A DNA stretch of 64,000 bases. Origin: JAEZDC01 sp036676415. Its GTDB lineage: Bacteria; Bacteroidota; Bacteroidia; Chitinophagales; Chitinophagaceae. Shown here in pieces: positions 51,181-59,660 of the stretch (its first letter is position 1; every line of letters begins with the position of its first letter). Below the pieces are notes generated by a model. That model searched no databases. It was not told the origin of the DNA and was given only the letters and a program-made list of their open reading frames with translations. The DNA lies in contig JAKFCX010000001.1 of NCBI GenBank assembly GCA_036676415.1, forward strand, positions 1 through 64,000, in the 5' to 3' direction. The position numbers and the translations under genes are program-made.

Positions 51181-52380
51181 TCATTTCTGATTGATTGCTG
51201 CAATCCCTGGCAATTCTTTTCCTTCGAAATATTCCAGCATGGCACCACCACCGGTAGAAACATAACTCACTTTATCAGTAAAGCCGAATTGGTTTACGGC
51301 AGCAACACTGTCACCACCACCTACTAAAGAAAAAGCGCCTCTCTCGGTAGCATCTGCAACAGCCACGGCAATGGCTTTGGTTCCCTTCTGGAATTTCTCC
51401 ATTTCAAACACACCCATTGGGCCATTCCATAAAATTGTTTTTGATTTATGGAGCACATTGGTGAAGGTTTCGATTGCCATTGGGCCAATATCCAATCCCA
51501 TCCAGCCATCCGGAATAGCATTGCTTGGTGAAGAAGAAACATCAGCATTGGCATCAAACTTATCAGCGATCACAGAATCAGACGGAAGATGAATGCAAAC
51601 ACCTTTCGCTTCTGCTTTTTTCATGAGTTCCCTGGCTGTGTCTAATCTATCTTCTTCACACAAAGAATTACCGATTTGTCCACCTTGTGCTTTCATAAAA
51701 GTATAAGCCATACCACCACCAATGATGATATCGGTTGCTCTTTCCAGTAGATTTTCAATAATGAGTATCTTATCAGAAACTTTTGCTCCACCAATTATCG
51801 CTGTGAATGGCTTTTCATTACTGTGCATCACCTTTTCTGCACTGATCACCTCACCTTCCATTAAGAGACCAAACATTTTCTTTTCGCCCGGAAAAAATTT
51901 TGCGATCACTGCTGTAGAAGCATGAGCCCTGTGTGCCGTTCCGAAAGCATCATTTACATAAACATCTCCCAGTTTAGAAAGTTTCTCGGCAAAACCTTCA
52001 TCACCTTTTTCTTCTTCTTTGTAAAAGCGAAGGTTCTCTAATAGCAATACTTCACCAGGTTTGAGATCAGCGGCAAGTTGTTTTGCAGGTTCACCAATAC
52101 AATCATCTGCAAATTTCACTTCAGTACCGATAGATTTGCTGAGGTGATCGGTGATGTGCTTTAAAGAGTATTTGTCTTCTGGCCCTTCCTTCGGACGACC
52201 AAGATGACTCATGAGAATTACACTTCCGCCATCCTTCAATATTTTTTGTATGGTAGGAATGGCAGCCCTTATCCTGTTATCGTCTGTTATTTCAAACGTC
52301 TTTTTATCGAGTGGAACATTGAAGTCAACCCTTATCAATGCTTTTTGCCCGGAGAAATTATGAGATGAAAACTTGCTCAT
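51181..52380 (-). CDS. pgk: Phosphoglycerate kinase
   Basis: 399 residues. The family start is ALIRVDFNVPLDKK, with substrate-binding SHLGRPKEGPEDKYSL and the C-terminal nucleotide-binding GGGDSVAAVNQFG, STGGGAMLEYFEGKELPGI. It makes ATP from 1,3-bisphosphoglycerate in the cytoplasm. It lies 135 bases downstream of gap on the same strand, with a terminator and a repeat in between, so the two glycolytic genes are close but separately controlled. Confidence 0.98.
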   Translation of the reverse strand: MSKFSSHNFSGQKALIRVDFNVPLDKKTFEITDDNRIRAAIPTIQKILKDGGSVILMSHLGRPKEGPEDKYSLKHITDHLSKSIGTEVKFADDCIGEPAKQLAADLKPGEVLLLENLRFYKEEEKGDEGFAEKLSKLGDVYVNDAFGTAHRAHASTAVIAKFFPGEKKMFGLLMEGEVISAEKVMHSNEKPFTAIIGGAKVSDKILIIENLLERATDIIIGGGMAYTFMKAQGGQIGNSLCEEDRLDTARELMKKAEAKGVCIHLPSDSVIADKFDANADVSSSPSNAIPDGWMGLDIGPMAIETFTNVLHKSKTILWNGPMGVFEMEKFQKGTKAIAVAVADATERGAFSLVGGGDSVAAVNQFGFTDKVSYVSTGGGAMLEYFEGKELPGIAAINQK

Positions 52381-52390
52381 GATAAATGAT

Positions 52391-52427
52391 TTTAAAAATA
52401 AACCCCCACCAAATTAGATGAGGGTTT
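52391..52427 (-). terminator. Terminator after gap
   Basis: On the minus strand AAACCCTCATC pairs with GGTGGGGGTTT (two G-T pairs), followed by ATTTTTAAAA. It lies in the gap-pgk spacer, and the T-rich part may overlap the pgk promoter. Confidence 0.7.
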
Positions 52428-52457
52428 GAGTATTAATTGTTGAATATTGATCTGTAA

Positions 52458-52477
52458 GTACAAGGGTGCGACGCAAC
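52458..52477 (+). repeat. 20-base intergenic repeat core (copy A)
   Basis: GTACAAGGGTGCGACGCAAC, one base different from copy D at 45753. It lies between gap and pgk. CAATGATGAAATATTTG follows, similar to the tail motif of other copies. Confidence 0.78.
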
Positions 52478-52515
52478 CAATGATGAAATATTTGTTGCAG
52501 CAGACCTCATAATAA

Positions 52516-53529
52516 TTATTTACTGATCAACCCTGCAAAGTGTTTTACTGTACGAACGAGCTGACTTACATAACTCATTTCGTTATCGTACCAGCTAACG
52601 GTACGTACCATTTGAGTATCGCCAACTGTCATCACTTTTGTTTGTGTTGCATCGAACAAAGAACCATAAGAAATGCCGATGATATCACTGCTCACGATCT
52701 CGTCTTCGGTATAACCGAAACTTTCGTTGGCTGCAGCTTTCATAGCAGTATTGATTTCTTCAACAGTTGTTTTCTTTCCGAGAGAAACCGTTAGCTCAGT
52801 TAAAGAACCGGTAATGGTTGGAACTCTTTGAGCAGAACCATCCAGTTTTCCTTTCAACGAAGGAAGCACAAGCCCAATTGCTTTTGCAGCACCGGTACTG
52901 TTTGGAACGATGTTTCCGGCAGCAGCTCTTGCCCTTCTAAGGTCACCTTTCGCATGAGGTGCATCTAATGTATTCTGATCGTTTGTATAAGCATGAACCG
53001 TTGTCATTAAACCTGCAACGATACCGAATTTCTCATCCAGTACTTTTGCCATTGGAGCAAGGCAGTTGGTAGTACAAGAAGCACATGAGATTACCGTTTC
53101 GCTACCGTCAAGTATTTCATGGTTTACATTGAATACAACTGTTTTCAATTCACCTGTTGCTGGTGCAGAGATCACCACTCTTTTTGCACCAGCAGTGATG
53201 TGTGCTTCAGCTTTTGCTTTGTCAGTAAAGAAACCGGTACATTCCAAAACAACATCCACCTGGTGAGATCCCCAAGGTATCTGTGCAGGATCTTTCTGTG
53301 CATATATCTTTACTTCGTCACCATTAACAGTAATTGAATTTTCTCCAGCCTTTACATCTGCATCAAACCTGCCTTGTGCGCTATCATATTTAAGAAGATG
53401 AGCCAAAACCTTTGGACTGGTAAGATCGTTGATGGCAACCACGTCAATTCCCTTCATATTATATATCTGGCGAAAAACAAGACGACCGATCCGTCCGAAT
53501 CCATTAATGGCAACTTTAACCGTACTCAT
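52516..53529 (-). CDS. gap: Glyceraldehyde-3-phosphate dehydrogenase, type I
   Basis: 337 residues. NAD-binding start KVAINGFGRIGRLVFRQI, catalytic Cys in SCASCTTNCLAPMAKV, and RRARAAAGNIVPNSTGAAKA and WYDNEMSYVSQLVRTV near the end. It oxidises and phosphorylates glyceraldehyde 3-phosphate. It is transcribed with its own promoter and sits downstream of tRNA-Glu, from which it is separated by a terminator. Confidence 0.98.
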   Translation of the reverse strand: MSTVKVAINGFGRIGRLVFRQIYNMKGIDVVAINDLTSPKVLAHLLKYDSAQGRFDADVKAGENSITVNGDEVKIYAQKDPAQIPWGSHQVDVVLECTGFFTDKAKAEAHITAGAKRVVISAPATGELKTVVFNVNHEILDGSETVISCASCTTNCLAPMAKVLDEKFGIVAGLMTTVHAYTNDQNTLDAPHAKGDLRRARAAAGNIVPNSTGAAKAIGLVLPSLKGKLDGSAQRVPTITGSLTELTVSLGKKTTVEEINTAMKAAANESFGYTEDEIVSSDIIGISYGSLFDATQTKVMTVGDTQMVRTVSWYDNEMSYVSQLVRTVKHFAGLISK

Positions 53530-53631
53530 GTTCAGTAATTTAAATTATTTAATTAAAAGCGATGCGAAATTACAGGTTTGAGATAAACAAAACCGTGATA
53601 AATAGTAGTAGTAACGGGTTGAAATTGTTCT

Positions 53632-53664
53632 TAAAACAAAAAAGCTTCACAATGTGAAGCTTTT
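53632..53664 (-). terminator. Terminator of tRNA-Glu
   Basis: AAAAGCTTCAC (53640-53650) pairs perfectly with GTGAAGCTTTT (53654-53664) around AAT. On the minus strand TTTTTTGTTTT follows. The stem starts on the last A of the encoded CCA. Confidence 0.9.
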
Positions 53665-53738
53665 GGTAGCCCGTACGGGAATCGAACCCGTCTTTCCTCC
53701 GTGAAAGGGAGATGTCCTAGCCGATAGACGAACGGGCC
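53664..53738 (-). tRNA. tRNA-Glu (UUC)
   Basis: On the minus strand the cloverleaf reads GGCCCGT (acceptor) to ACGGGCT-A-CCA. The anticodon loop CTTTCAC carries TTC (53703-53705), and the T-arm has GGGTTCGATTCCC. All stems pair, with a G-U at the acceptor end. The overall pattern matches bacterial tRNA-Glu. A CCA end is present in the DNA at 53664-53666. It is a single gene, not part of a cluster. Confidence 0.96.
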
Positions 53739-53760
53739 AGGTTCGTTTTCTAAAGGGTTG

Positions 53761-53792
53761 CAAAAATAGGTTTGTGAGGCATTACAGCCAAA
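53761..53792 (-). promoter_or_regulatory. Promoter of tRNA-Glu
   Basis: On the minus strand TTTG (53789-53792) and TATTTTTG (53761-53768) are separated by 20 bases, an excellent match to the Bacteroidota -33/-7 pattern TTTG...TAnnTTTG. The -7 element ends 22 bases before the tRNA. Confidence 0.75.
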
Positions 53793-54080
53793 ACTTTTTA
53801 AACTAAATTCATTGGAACAGCAAAATTTAAAAAAACGTATTACCAGCAGAAACGGCTATTGAAGCTTATAACTCAGACACTTGGCATTTTAATTTCATAT
53901 AAGTCATAAATAGCCTAGATTGCATTTGCAATTATTTATGGTGGTGCTTTAGCAGACCTAGCACTTTCATTCTTCGGAAATACCTCTGCCTGTGTTTAGC
54001 AGGTGCTATATCCTTTCCGCCACGCATGAAAAAATTGTAACTACTGAACCCGAATCCCGGAACAGTTAAACTATTGAACC
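53793..54080 (+). other. Noncoding stretch before a small gene, with bulged hairpin
   Basis: No gene is supported. CATAAATA (53905-53912) pairs with TATTTATG (53933-53940), and inside it ATTGC-attt-GCAAT forms a second stem, with a 6-base bulge GCCTAG on one side. Two near-identical stretches TAACTACTGAACC and TAAACTATTGAACC lie just before the next gene. Purpose unknown. Confidence 0.45.
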
Positions 54081-54344
54081 ATGCAGATCAGTATCCAATC
54101 TTTAGAAATAGAGTTTAACAAGACACCCCATCGGTTTATTGTTAAGAAATTATACAATACAAGCCAAAATGAACTATTGTTCCATTGCTGGGCACCGGAA
54201 GACAGTATTCAATCAAAAGAACTGTTAGACAATGAAGTGTTGGTATTTGAATGGGACATTCAACATGAGGAACTTAAACCTCGGCAAACCAATCCTGTGG
54301 GTGATAAGCTAAAGCAAGCCATCCGGGCAAGCTTTAAAATGTAA
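54081..54344 (+). CDS. Small protein of unknown function
   Basis: 87 residues, soluble, mixed alpha/beta, with no signal peptide or membrane helix (MQISIQSLEIEFNK at the start, LKQAIRASFKM at the end). No domain recognised. It has its own space: a 340-base upstream region and a strong terminator after the stop, which supports it as a real gene. Small stress or regulatory proteins of this type are common, but no function should be assumed. Confidence 0.6.
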   Translation: MQISIQSLEIEFNKTPHRFIVKKLYNTSQNELLFHCWAPEDSIQSKELLDNEVLVFEWDIQHEELKPRQTNPVGDKLKQAIRASFKM

Positions 54345-54356
54345 AGACTTTAAAAA

Positions 54357-54396
54357 AAGAAAGTGGCAAGCTCAGTGAACTTGCCACTTTTATTTT
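54357..54396. terminator. Bidirectional terminator
   Basis: AAAGTGGCAAG (54360-54370) pairs perfectly with CTTGCCACTTT (54380-54390) around a 9-base loop, with A and T runs on both sides. It is shared by the small gene on the plus strand and the KGG gene on the minus strand. Confidence 0.9.
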
Positions 54397-54703
54397 AAAG
54401 ATTTTCTCCCAGTGTATCTGAATCCAGACCAGAAGATTGAGTTTGACCTAAATTAGAAGCCTGGGGTTGACCCTGAACCTGGTTTGCTTTACTGCGATTA
54501 CTGCCTGAAGCTTCACCACCTCTTCTACCGATTTCGGCCATGTGCTCCCTGTTACGACTAACAGCTTCTCCTCCCTTGCGGGCAATTTCTCTTTGCTCGT
54601 CTTTATTCATTGCGGCAAAACCACGGTTTGATCTTCCTGATTGGTTACTTCCACGGTCAGTACCCTGGCTTTGTCCTCTTTGATCGTTTCTTGAACTTGG
54701 CAT
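54395..54703 (-). CDS. KGG-motif stress-type protein
   Basis: 102 residues, very hydrophilic. Two KGG/RGG motifs are seen in QREIARKGGEAVSRNREHM and AEIGRRGGEASG, the pattern of the stress-induced 'KGG' repeat family (GsiB/Con-10 type), and both flanks are Gln/Ser/Asn/Gly-rich and disordered. Such proteins are hydrophilins made in general stress or desiccation. It stands alone, and the terminator begins right at its stop codon. Confidence 0.87.
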   Translation of the reverse strand: MPSSRNDQRGQSQGTDRGSNQSGRSNRGFAAMNKDEQREIARKGGEAVSRNREHMAEIGRRGGEASGSNRSKANQVQGQPQASNLGQTQSSGLDSDTLGENL

Positions 54704-54903
54704 AACAAAAACAATTTTAGTTATCTAATTAGTAAGTGCAGGAGAAATCATTCAACTCTATGCCAAAAAGACAAAAGCTATGATTAGCAGCAAACAATAC
54801 TTTATTGATGAGAATATTTACTTTACGCTTGTAGTGCGAAGTACCCATTAAACAAAACACGTTCCTATTTTGTGTTACTACAACTGAAACACGATAGTTA
54901 ACA

Positions 54904-55179
54904 CTAAACTGAGCTGTGCGAATGAAACCTATGATCTAAGCTTAATTCTTTCTCGATGATTTTTCCAACTGATTCTGAAAGGTTGGTTTTACCTGATTTC
55001 ATGTCTACCCATATGCCATCATCTCTTTTTGCAAAAGTGAATTCCTGCTTGTCATCTATCACACAGTAATAATAATGGGTATTGTCTGAATTGTATTTGA
55101 TAAATACTTCCAGAAATGACTTCTTCCCTTCGTAGTCAAAGTCTATATCGAAAGCAAATATTCCGGAGTTATCTAACAT
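54904..55179 (-). CDS. Small protein of unknown function
   Basis: 91 residues, soluble, no signal peptide. The sequence alternates charged and aromatic residues (FDIDFDYEGKKSFLEVFIKY, then THYYYCVIDDKQEFTFAKRD), suggesting a small beta sheet with a C-terminal helix. No family recognised. It lies 39 bases downstream of the MgtC gene on the same strand and may be co-transcribed with it. Confidence 0.55.
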   Translation of the reverse strand: MLDNSGIFAFDIDFDYEGKKSFLEVFIKYNSDNTHYYYCVIDDKQEFTFAKRDDGIWVDMKSGKTNLSESVGKIIEKELSLDHRFHSHSSV

Positions 55180-55218
55180 AACACGGCATTTACGGATAGT
55201 TATACAAGTTTTAAGCCG

Positions 55219-55845
55219 TTAAACTTCAAAGGCTTCGATGGCATCATTCTCGGCCAGCAAATGACTGATTTGTCCATGTATTCTTCGGCCTGCAGTTATT
55301 CGATAGTTGACCACTATTCTATTTGAATTTTTCTTTAGCTGTGATCTTGAGAAAGTAACGCCCATTGAACTAAGCTGGGTTTCAAGATCATCAAGCGAAT
55401 GCACATAAGGCTTAAAAATTATTTCATAGCTGCGTTTCTGAATGATGTTCTGCAAGACTCTTTCAAATCTATTCAGGATCACTAAAGTAGAGAGCACGAG
55501 GAAGAGTTCGATTGCGGCAAGAACGTACGCTCCTACCCCAATGGTCATTCCAATTGCTGCGGTAACCCAGATCGTAGAAGCTGTTGTTATTCCTTTAACT
55601 GTTAACCCTTCTTTTAACATCACACCTGCACCGAGAAAACCGATACCGGTAACAATGTTAGATGCTACCCTGTCCTGGTGAAAATATTTGTCTGAGATGA
55701 TGGTGAAGATGGCAGAGCCAATACAGATCAATGCAAGTGTTCTGAATCCTGCCGGCTTATCATGAAATTCTCTTTCAAATCCTAAACATGCACCAGCCAC
55801 TAAAGCCACAAATATTTTGATGATATCTTCTGTTATAAAATCCAT
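55219..55845 (-). CDS. MgtC/SapB family membrane protein
   Basis: 208 residues. Four hydrophobic helices with the family block FVALVAGACLGFEREFHDKP and FRTLALICIGSAIFTIIS, followed by GIGFLGAGVMLKEGLTVKG and TTASTIWVTAAIGMTIGVG. The C-terminal ~70 residues form a cytoplasmic domain. MgtC proteins affect magnesium limitation and ATP synthase activity in some bacteria, and here the role is not known. Start and length fit the family. Confidence 0.93.
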   Translation of the reverse strand: MDFITEDIIKIFVALVAGACLGFEREFHDKPAGFRTLALICIGSAIFTIISDKYFHQDRVASNIVTGIGFLGAGVMLKEGLTVKGITTASTIWVTAAIGMTIGVGAYVLAAIELFLVLSTLVILNRFERVLQNIIQKRSYEIIFKPYVHSLDDLETQLSSMGVTFSRSQLKKNSNRIVVNYRITAGRRIHGQISHLLAENDAIEAFEV

Positions 55846-55890
55846 CAGCCTAAGTTATTGCATATTTAATATTCAGGAAAAGAGACTCCA

Positions 55891-56379
55891 TTATTTCTGT
55901 CTTCGTTTTAGACTCCAGGTTATCCAGAATTCAGCGATCATATCCCCTTCAGCATTTGTAGCGATAGAATAGCATTTAATGGGGTAGCCCTCCCCTGTCG
56001 ATTTTGTTTTCTCTACAGTTTCAGAGATCATAATACCGTCATTGCATGTAAACCTGATCTTACCAACAGCCTTCTTATGATAAACACCCTCAGTTTTAAC
56101 TACCAGCATGCTCACTGCAGGATGCTGTTCATAAATATTACCCATGCACAATACTCCTGTACTTAATTCAGCTGCCATTTGCATTACTGCGAAATACATA
56201 GAGCGAAATGGATTTTGATTGATCCATTTATAAGACGCTGTTGTGGTGCAGGAAGTTTCTGATAACTGAGCTATCCTTATACCAGTAAAATAAACGAGTG
56301 GAAGTTTACTGAGCAGGAACATCCTGTAAGCAACAGGATTCATGATCTTGTTCCTGAATTTTGCAAAGCCTGGATTCAT
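55891..56379 (-). CDS. DUF4442 hot-dog-fold protein (thioesterase-like)
   Basis: 162 residues. The hot-dog fold is seen in NPFRSMYFAVMQMAAELSTGVLCMG and the following strands, typical of DUF4442, which is related to acyl-CoA thioesterases such as YiiD/PaaI. A catalytic residue cannot be assigned with confidence. It is 45 bases from the MgtC gene (same strand) and 131 from mlaE, with a repeat copy in the latter gap. Confidence 0.82.
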   Translation of the reverse strand: MNPGFAKFRNKIMNPVAYRMFLLSKLPLVYFTGIRIAQLSETSCTTTASYKWINQNPFRSMYFAVMQMAAELSTGVLCMGNIYEQHPAVSMLVVKTEGVYHKKAVGKIRFTCNDGIMISETVEKTKSTGEGYPIKCYSIATNAEGDMIAEFWITWSLKRRQK

Positions 56380-56443
56380 TGCTCTAAGCTACATTAATTG
56401 TATAAATGGAAAGTTTATTTGAACAGATCCTCACAGCTCAGAA

Positions 56444-56476
56444 CGTACAAGGGAGTGACACAACTTACGATGCCAT
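56444..56476 (+). repeat. Intergenic repeat with GATGCCAT tail (copy B)
   Basis: CGTACAAGGGAGTGACACAA then CTTACGATGCCAT. It shares AGTGACACAA and CGATGCCAT with copy C at 46341. It lies between the DUF4442 and MlaE permease genes. Confidence 0.6.
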
Positions 56477-56510
56477 AAAAAAATGAAGCCGGCCAATAAA
56501 AATCGGGCTG

Positions 56511-57251
56511 TTATCCTAACATCAAGGCAGCAAGCACATAGTCTGCAAGGAGAATAAGAATACAGGTAGTTACAACTGCTGTGGTACTTGCCCTGCCTAT
56601 TTCCAATGCACCGCCTTTTACATAATACCCAAAATACGCCGAAACGCTGCTGATGATAAATGCAAAGGTGTATGCTTTTGTAAGTGCAAACGTTACATTG
56701 AAAGCCGAAAAATTCTGACGAAGACCCATATCGAAAATATCCGTAGCAATGATCTGAGACATGGAGCCGGCCATTCTTCCACCCCAGATTCCTAAAGCTG
56801 CAGATAATGCAATTAAACAAGGTATCATCAACAATGCACCAACAACTTTTGGCAGCACGAGATATGTTTTGGTATTGATGCCCATAATTTCTAAGGCATC
56901 GATCTGCTCTGTTGTTCTCATATTGCCGAGTTCACTTGCTATTTTACTTCCAACAACACCGGCTAATACAATACTTACAACTGTTGGCGACAATTCAAGT
57001 ATCATACTATCTCTAACAATCTGTGCAATGGTTGATTTAGGAACAAGAGGTGTGACTAACTGATAAGCTGTCTGTACAGTGGTTACTGCACCAAGAAATA
57101 ACGAGATGATAATTACGATGGGCAAAGAACCAATTCCAATTTCAACACACTGGTGCATGAATTCTTTCCAATACATTTTTCCATTCTCCGGCCTTTTAAA
57201 CATAGCCTTGAGCATGAGCAAATACCTGCCGAAATGGTTAAAAAATTTCAT
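56511..57251 (-). CDS. MlaE-family ABC transporter permease
   Basis: 246 residues. Family blocks are QCVEIGIGSLPIVIIISLFLG, ELSPTVVSIVLAGVVGSKIAS and ELGNMRTTEQIDALEIMGI, with five or six helices. In Gram-negative bacteria MlaE and an ATPase (MlaF) plus an MCE-domain protein move phospholipids between the membranes. No ATPase or MCE gene adjoins it here (downstream are DUF4442 and MgtC genes), so the partners lie elsewhere. It starts 34 bases after the malic enzyme stop on the same strand. Confidence 0.93.
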   Translation of the reverse strand: MKFFNHFGRYLLMLKAMFKRPENGKMYWKEFMHQCVEIGIGSLPIVIIISLFLGAVTTVQTAYQLVTPLVPKSTIAQIVRDSMILELSPTVVSIVLAGVVGSKIASELGNMRTTEQIDALEIMGINTKTYLVLPKVVGALLMIPCLIALSAALGIWGGRMAGSMSQIIATDIFDMGLRQNFSAFNVTFALTKAYTFAFIISSVSAYFGYYVKGGALEIGRASTTAVVTTCILILLADYVLAALMLG

Positions 57252-57285
57252 GTTGTGCTTGTTGATTCTGCTGGCTTCTTATTTT

Positions 57286-59625
57286 CTACTTCTTATTTCG
57301 TTTTCTTTTCCACCAGGGTGATTTCTGTATTTCCTCTGAGCTCACACTGCTTTTCATCTGTGCATCTACTACTGCAATATTCGCCATATTTATGATGCTG
57401 CGAACACTACTTCCCAACTGTAATACATGGACAGGCTTTTTCAAACCGAGCAAAATGGGTCCAATTGCATCAGCATCACCTACTTCCCGCAGTAAATTAT
57501 ATGCCACATTACCTGCAGCCAGGTTAGGGAAGATCAATACATTTACCTGTTCATTCACCAACTCGCTGAATGGATAATTATCTTTTAGAATTTCTTTGTT
57601 GAAAGGAAGACTTGCCTGCATTTCTCCATCGATGATCAAAGAAGGATCTCTTTCTTTCACAAGTCTTGTTGCCTTTGCTACCAATCTTGCTTCGGGAGAA
57701 TCACTGCTACCGAAATTACTGTAACTGAGCATTGCTATTCTTGGCTTCATGTTGAAAGCCTGCACAGCTTTGGCAACCATTATTGCAATATCAGCGAGTT
57801 CTTCTGCCGTAGGATTGAAATTAACTGTTGTATCAGCAAGGAATAATGGTCCTTTCTTCGTTAGTAAAAGATACATACCAGCGAGTTTCTTCACACCTTC
57901 TTCCATCCCAATGATGTTTAAGGCTGGACGGATAGCATCAGCATAATTCCGGGTAAGCCCAGAGATCATTGCATCAGCATCACCCATTTCTACCATCATG
58001 GCACCAAAATGATTCCGGTCTTTCATCATCTTCTTACTCTCATAATAATTGAAGCCTTTCCGCTGACGTTTGCCAAAGAAGATTTCGCTGTACACATTTC
58101 TTTTGTCTTCCATCTCATCACTTCTGGGATCGATGATCGGTAAATCAGAAATATCCAGTAAATTTTCTTCCGCTATCTTTTTAATCTTGGCCGCATCCCC
58201 TAAAAGAATCGGCAAAGCAATTCCCTCGTCATAAACAATTGTTGCCGCTTTCAATATCTTTTGATTATCCGCTTCAGCAAAGACCAACCTTCTTGGATCT
58301 CTCCTTGCTTTTGTTCCCAGCACTCTAATTAACTGGTTATCTAATCCAAGCCTTTTATCTAAGTTCACTTTGTACGCATCCCAATTAGTGATAGGATGTT
58401 GTGCAACACCACTATCAATTGCAGCTTTTGCAACAGCAGGTGCTACAGTAGAAAGTAAACGTGGGTCTACAGGTTTTGGAATAATATAATCCGGACCAAA
58501 ACTCATGTTCTTCTGATCATAAGCAAGATTCACCATATCCGGCACCGGAGTTTTAGCTAAGTCTGCCAAAGCTCTTACCGCAGCAAGTTTCATTGCTTCG
58601 TTAATGGTGGTAGCTCTTACATCCAACGCTCCTCTGAAGATATATGGGAAACCTAAAACGTTATTTACCTGGTTAGGATAATCGCTCCTGCCAGTTGCCA
58701 TGATAATATCTTTCCTAACAGCAGTGGCCGCTTCATAAGTGATCTCAGGATCAGGATTAGCCATAGCAAAAACAATCGGGTTTTTTGCCATGCTTTTCAC
58801 CATTTCAGGCGTAACAACATTTCCTGCACTCAACCCAATAAATACATCAGCATCCTTCATTGCTTCCACCAAAGTGCAATCGGTATTCCTTGTATTCGCA
58901 AATCTTTTCTTTTCTTCTTCAAGGTCTGTTCTTCCTGAATGGATCACCCCTTTCCTGTCGAACATGGTAACATTTGTATGCTTTGCACCCAGGGCTTCAT
59001 ACAACAACACGCAAGCCATTGCTGCAGCACCAGCACCATTCACTACGAACTTTACCTTCTCTATTTTCTTTTTCTGAATTTCCAGGGCATTCAATAATGC
59101 AGCAGCACTGATGATGGCAGTGCCATGCTGGTCATCATGCATCACAGGGATCTTACAAACTTCTTTCAGCTTTTTCTCTATGTAAAAACATTCAGGAGCT
59201 TTGATATCTTCCAGGTTGATGCCGCCAAAAGTTGGCTCTAACGACTTCACGATCTCAACAAACTTAACCGGGTCCTTTTCATTGATCTCGATGTCAAACA
59301 CATCTATATCTGCAAATATTTTGAAGAGTACACCCTTACCTTCCATAACCGGTTTACTGGCTTCTGGACCAATGTCGCCTAATCCTAAAACAGCAGTTCC
59401 GTTACTGATTACGCCAACAAGATTTCCTTTGGCTGTGTATTTATAAACATCTTCAGGGTTTGCAGCAATCTCTTTACAAGGTTCTGCAACACCCGGACTA
59501 TACGCTAATGAAAGATCTCTCTGTGTTTTGGCTTCTTTGGTTGGAATGACTTCAATTTTTCCCGGCCTTCCTTTGGAATGATATTCCAATGCCTGTTCTT
59601 TTCTTAATCCTTTAGATTTTTCCAT
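57286..59625 (-). CDS. maeB: NADP-dependent malic enzyme with phosphotransacetylase-like domain
   Basis: 779 residues from Met at 59625 (a 7-codon extension is possible). The malic enzyme part (1-430) has SLAYSPGVAEPCKEIA, the catalytic Lys region in EAPECFYIEKKLKEV-like sequence near 140, VVNGAGAAAMACVLLYEALG and GRSDYPNQVNNVLGFPYIFRG. The C-terminal ~330 residues match the phosphate acetyltransferase fold (PILLGDAAKIKKIAEEN, then DAMISGLTRNYADAIRPAL) as in E. coli MaeB. There the domain is regulatory and binds acetyl-CoA. The enzyme makes pyruvate and NADPH from malate. Confidence 0.94.
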   Translation of the reverse strand: MEKSKGLRKEQALEYHSKGRPGKIEVIPTKEAKTQRDLSLAYSPGVAEPCKEIAANPEDVYKYTAKGNLVGVISNGTAVLGLGDIGPEASKPVMEGKGVLFKIFADIDVFDIEINEKDPVKFVEIVKSLEPTFGGINLEDIKAPECFYIEKKLKEVCKIPVMHDDQHGTAIISAAALLNALEIQKKKIEKVKFVVNGAGAAAMACVLLYEALGAKHTNVTMFDRKGVIHSGRTDLEEEKKRFANTRNTDCTLVEAMKDADVFIGLSAGNVVTPEMVKSMAKNPIVFAMANPDPEITYEAATAVRKDIIMATGRSDYPNQVNNVLGFPYIFRGALDVRATTINEAMKLAAVRALADLAKTPVPDMVNLAYDQKNMSFGPDYIIPKPVDPRLLSTVAPAVAKAAIDSGVAQHPITNWDAYKVNLDKRLGLDNQLIRVLGTKARRDPRRLVFAEADNQKILKAATIVYDEGIALPILLGDAAKIKKIAEENLLDISDLPIIDPRSDEMEDKRNVYSEIFFGKRQRKGFNYYESKKMMKDRNHFGAMMVEMGDADAMISGLTRNYADAIRPALNIIGMEEGVKKLAGMYLLLTKKGPLFLADTTVNFNPTAEELADIAIMVAKAVQAFNMKPRIAMLSYSNFGSSDSPEARLVAKATRLVKERDPSLIIDGEMQASLPFNKEILKDNYPFSELVNEQVNVLIFPNLAAGNVAYNLLREVGDADAIGPILLGLKKPVHVLQLGSSVRSIINMANIAVVDAQMKSSVSSEEIQKSPWWKRKRNKK

Positions 59626-59660
59626 GTTACCATTTTTGATGACCATCTGTTTGTTCTAGT

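Noticed and set aside
53667..54344. Integration site or genomic island at tRNA-Glu
   Set aside because: No integrase, no repeated tRNA 3' end and no abrupt change in composition was found. The nearby small genes have ordinary terminators and stand alone.
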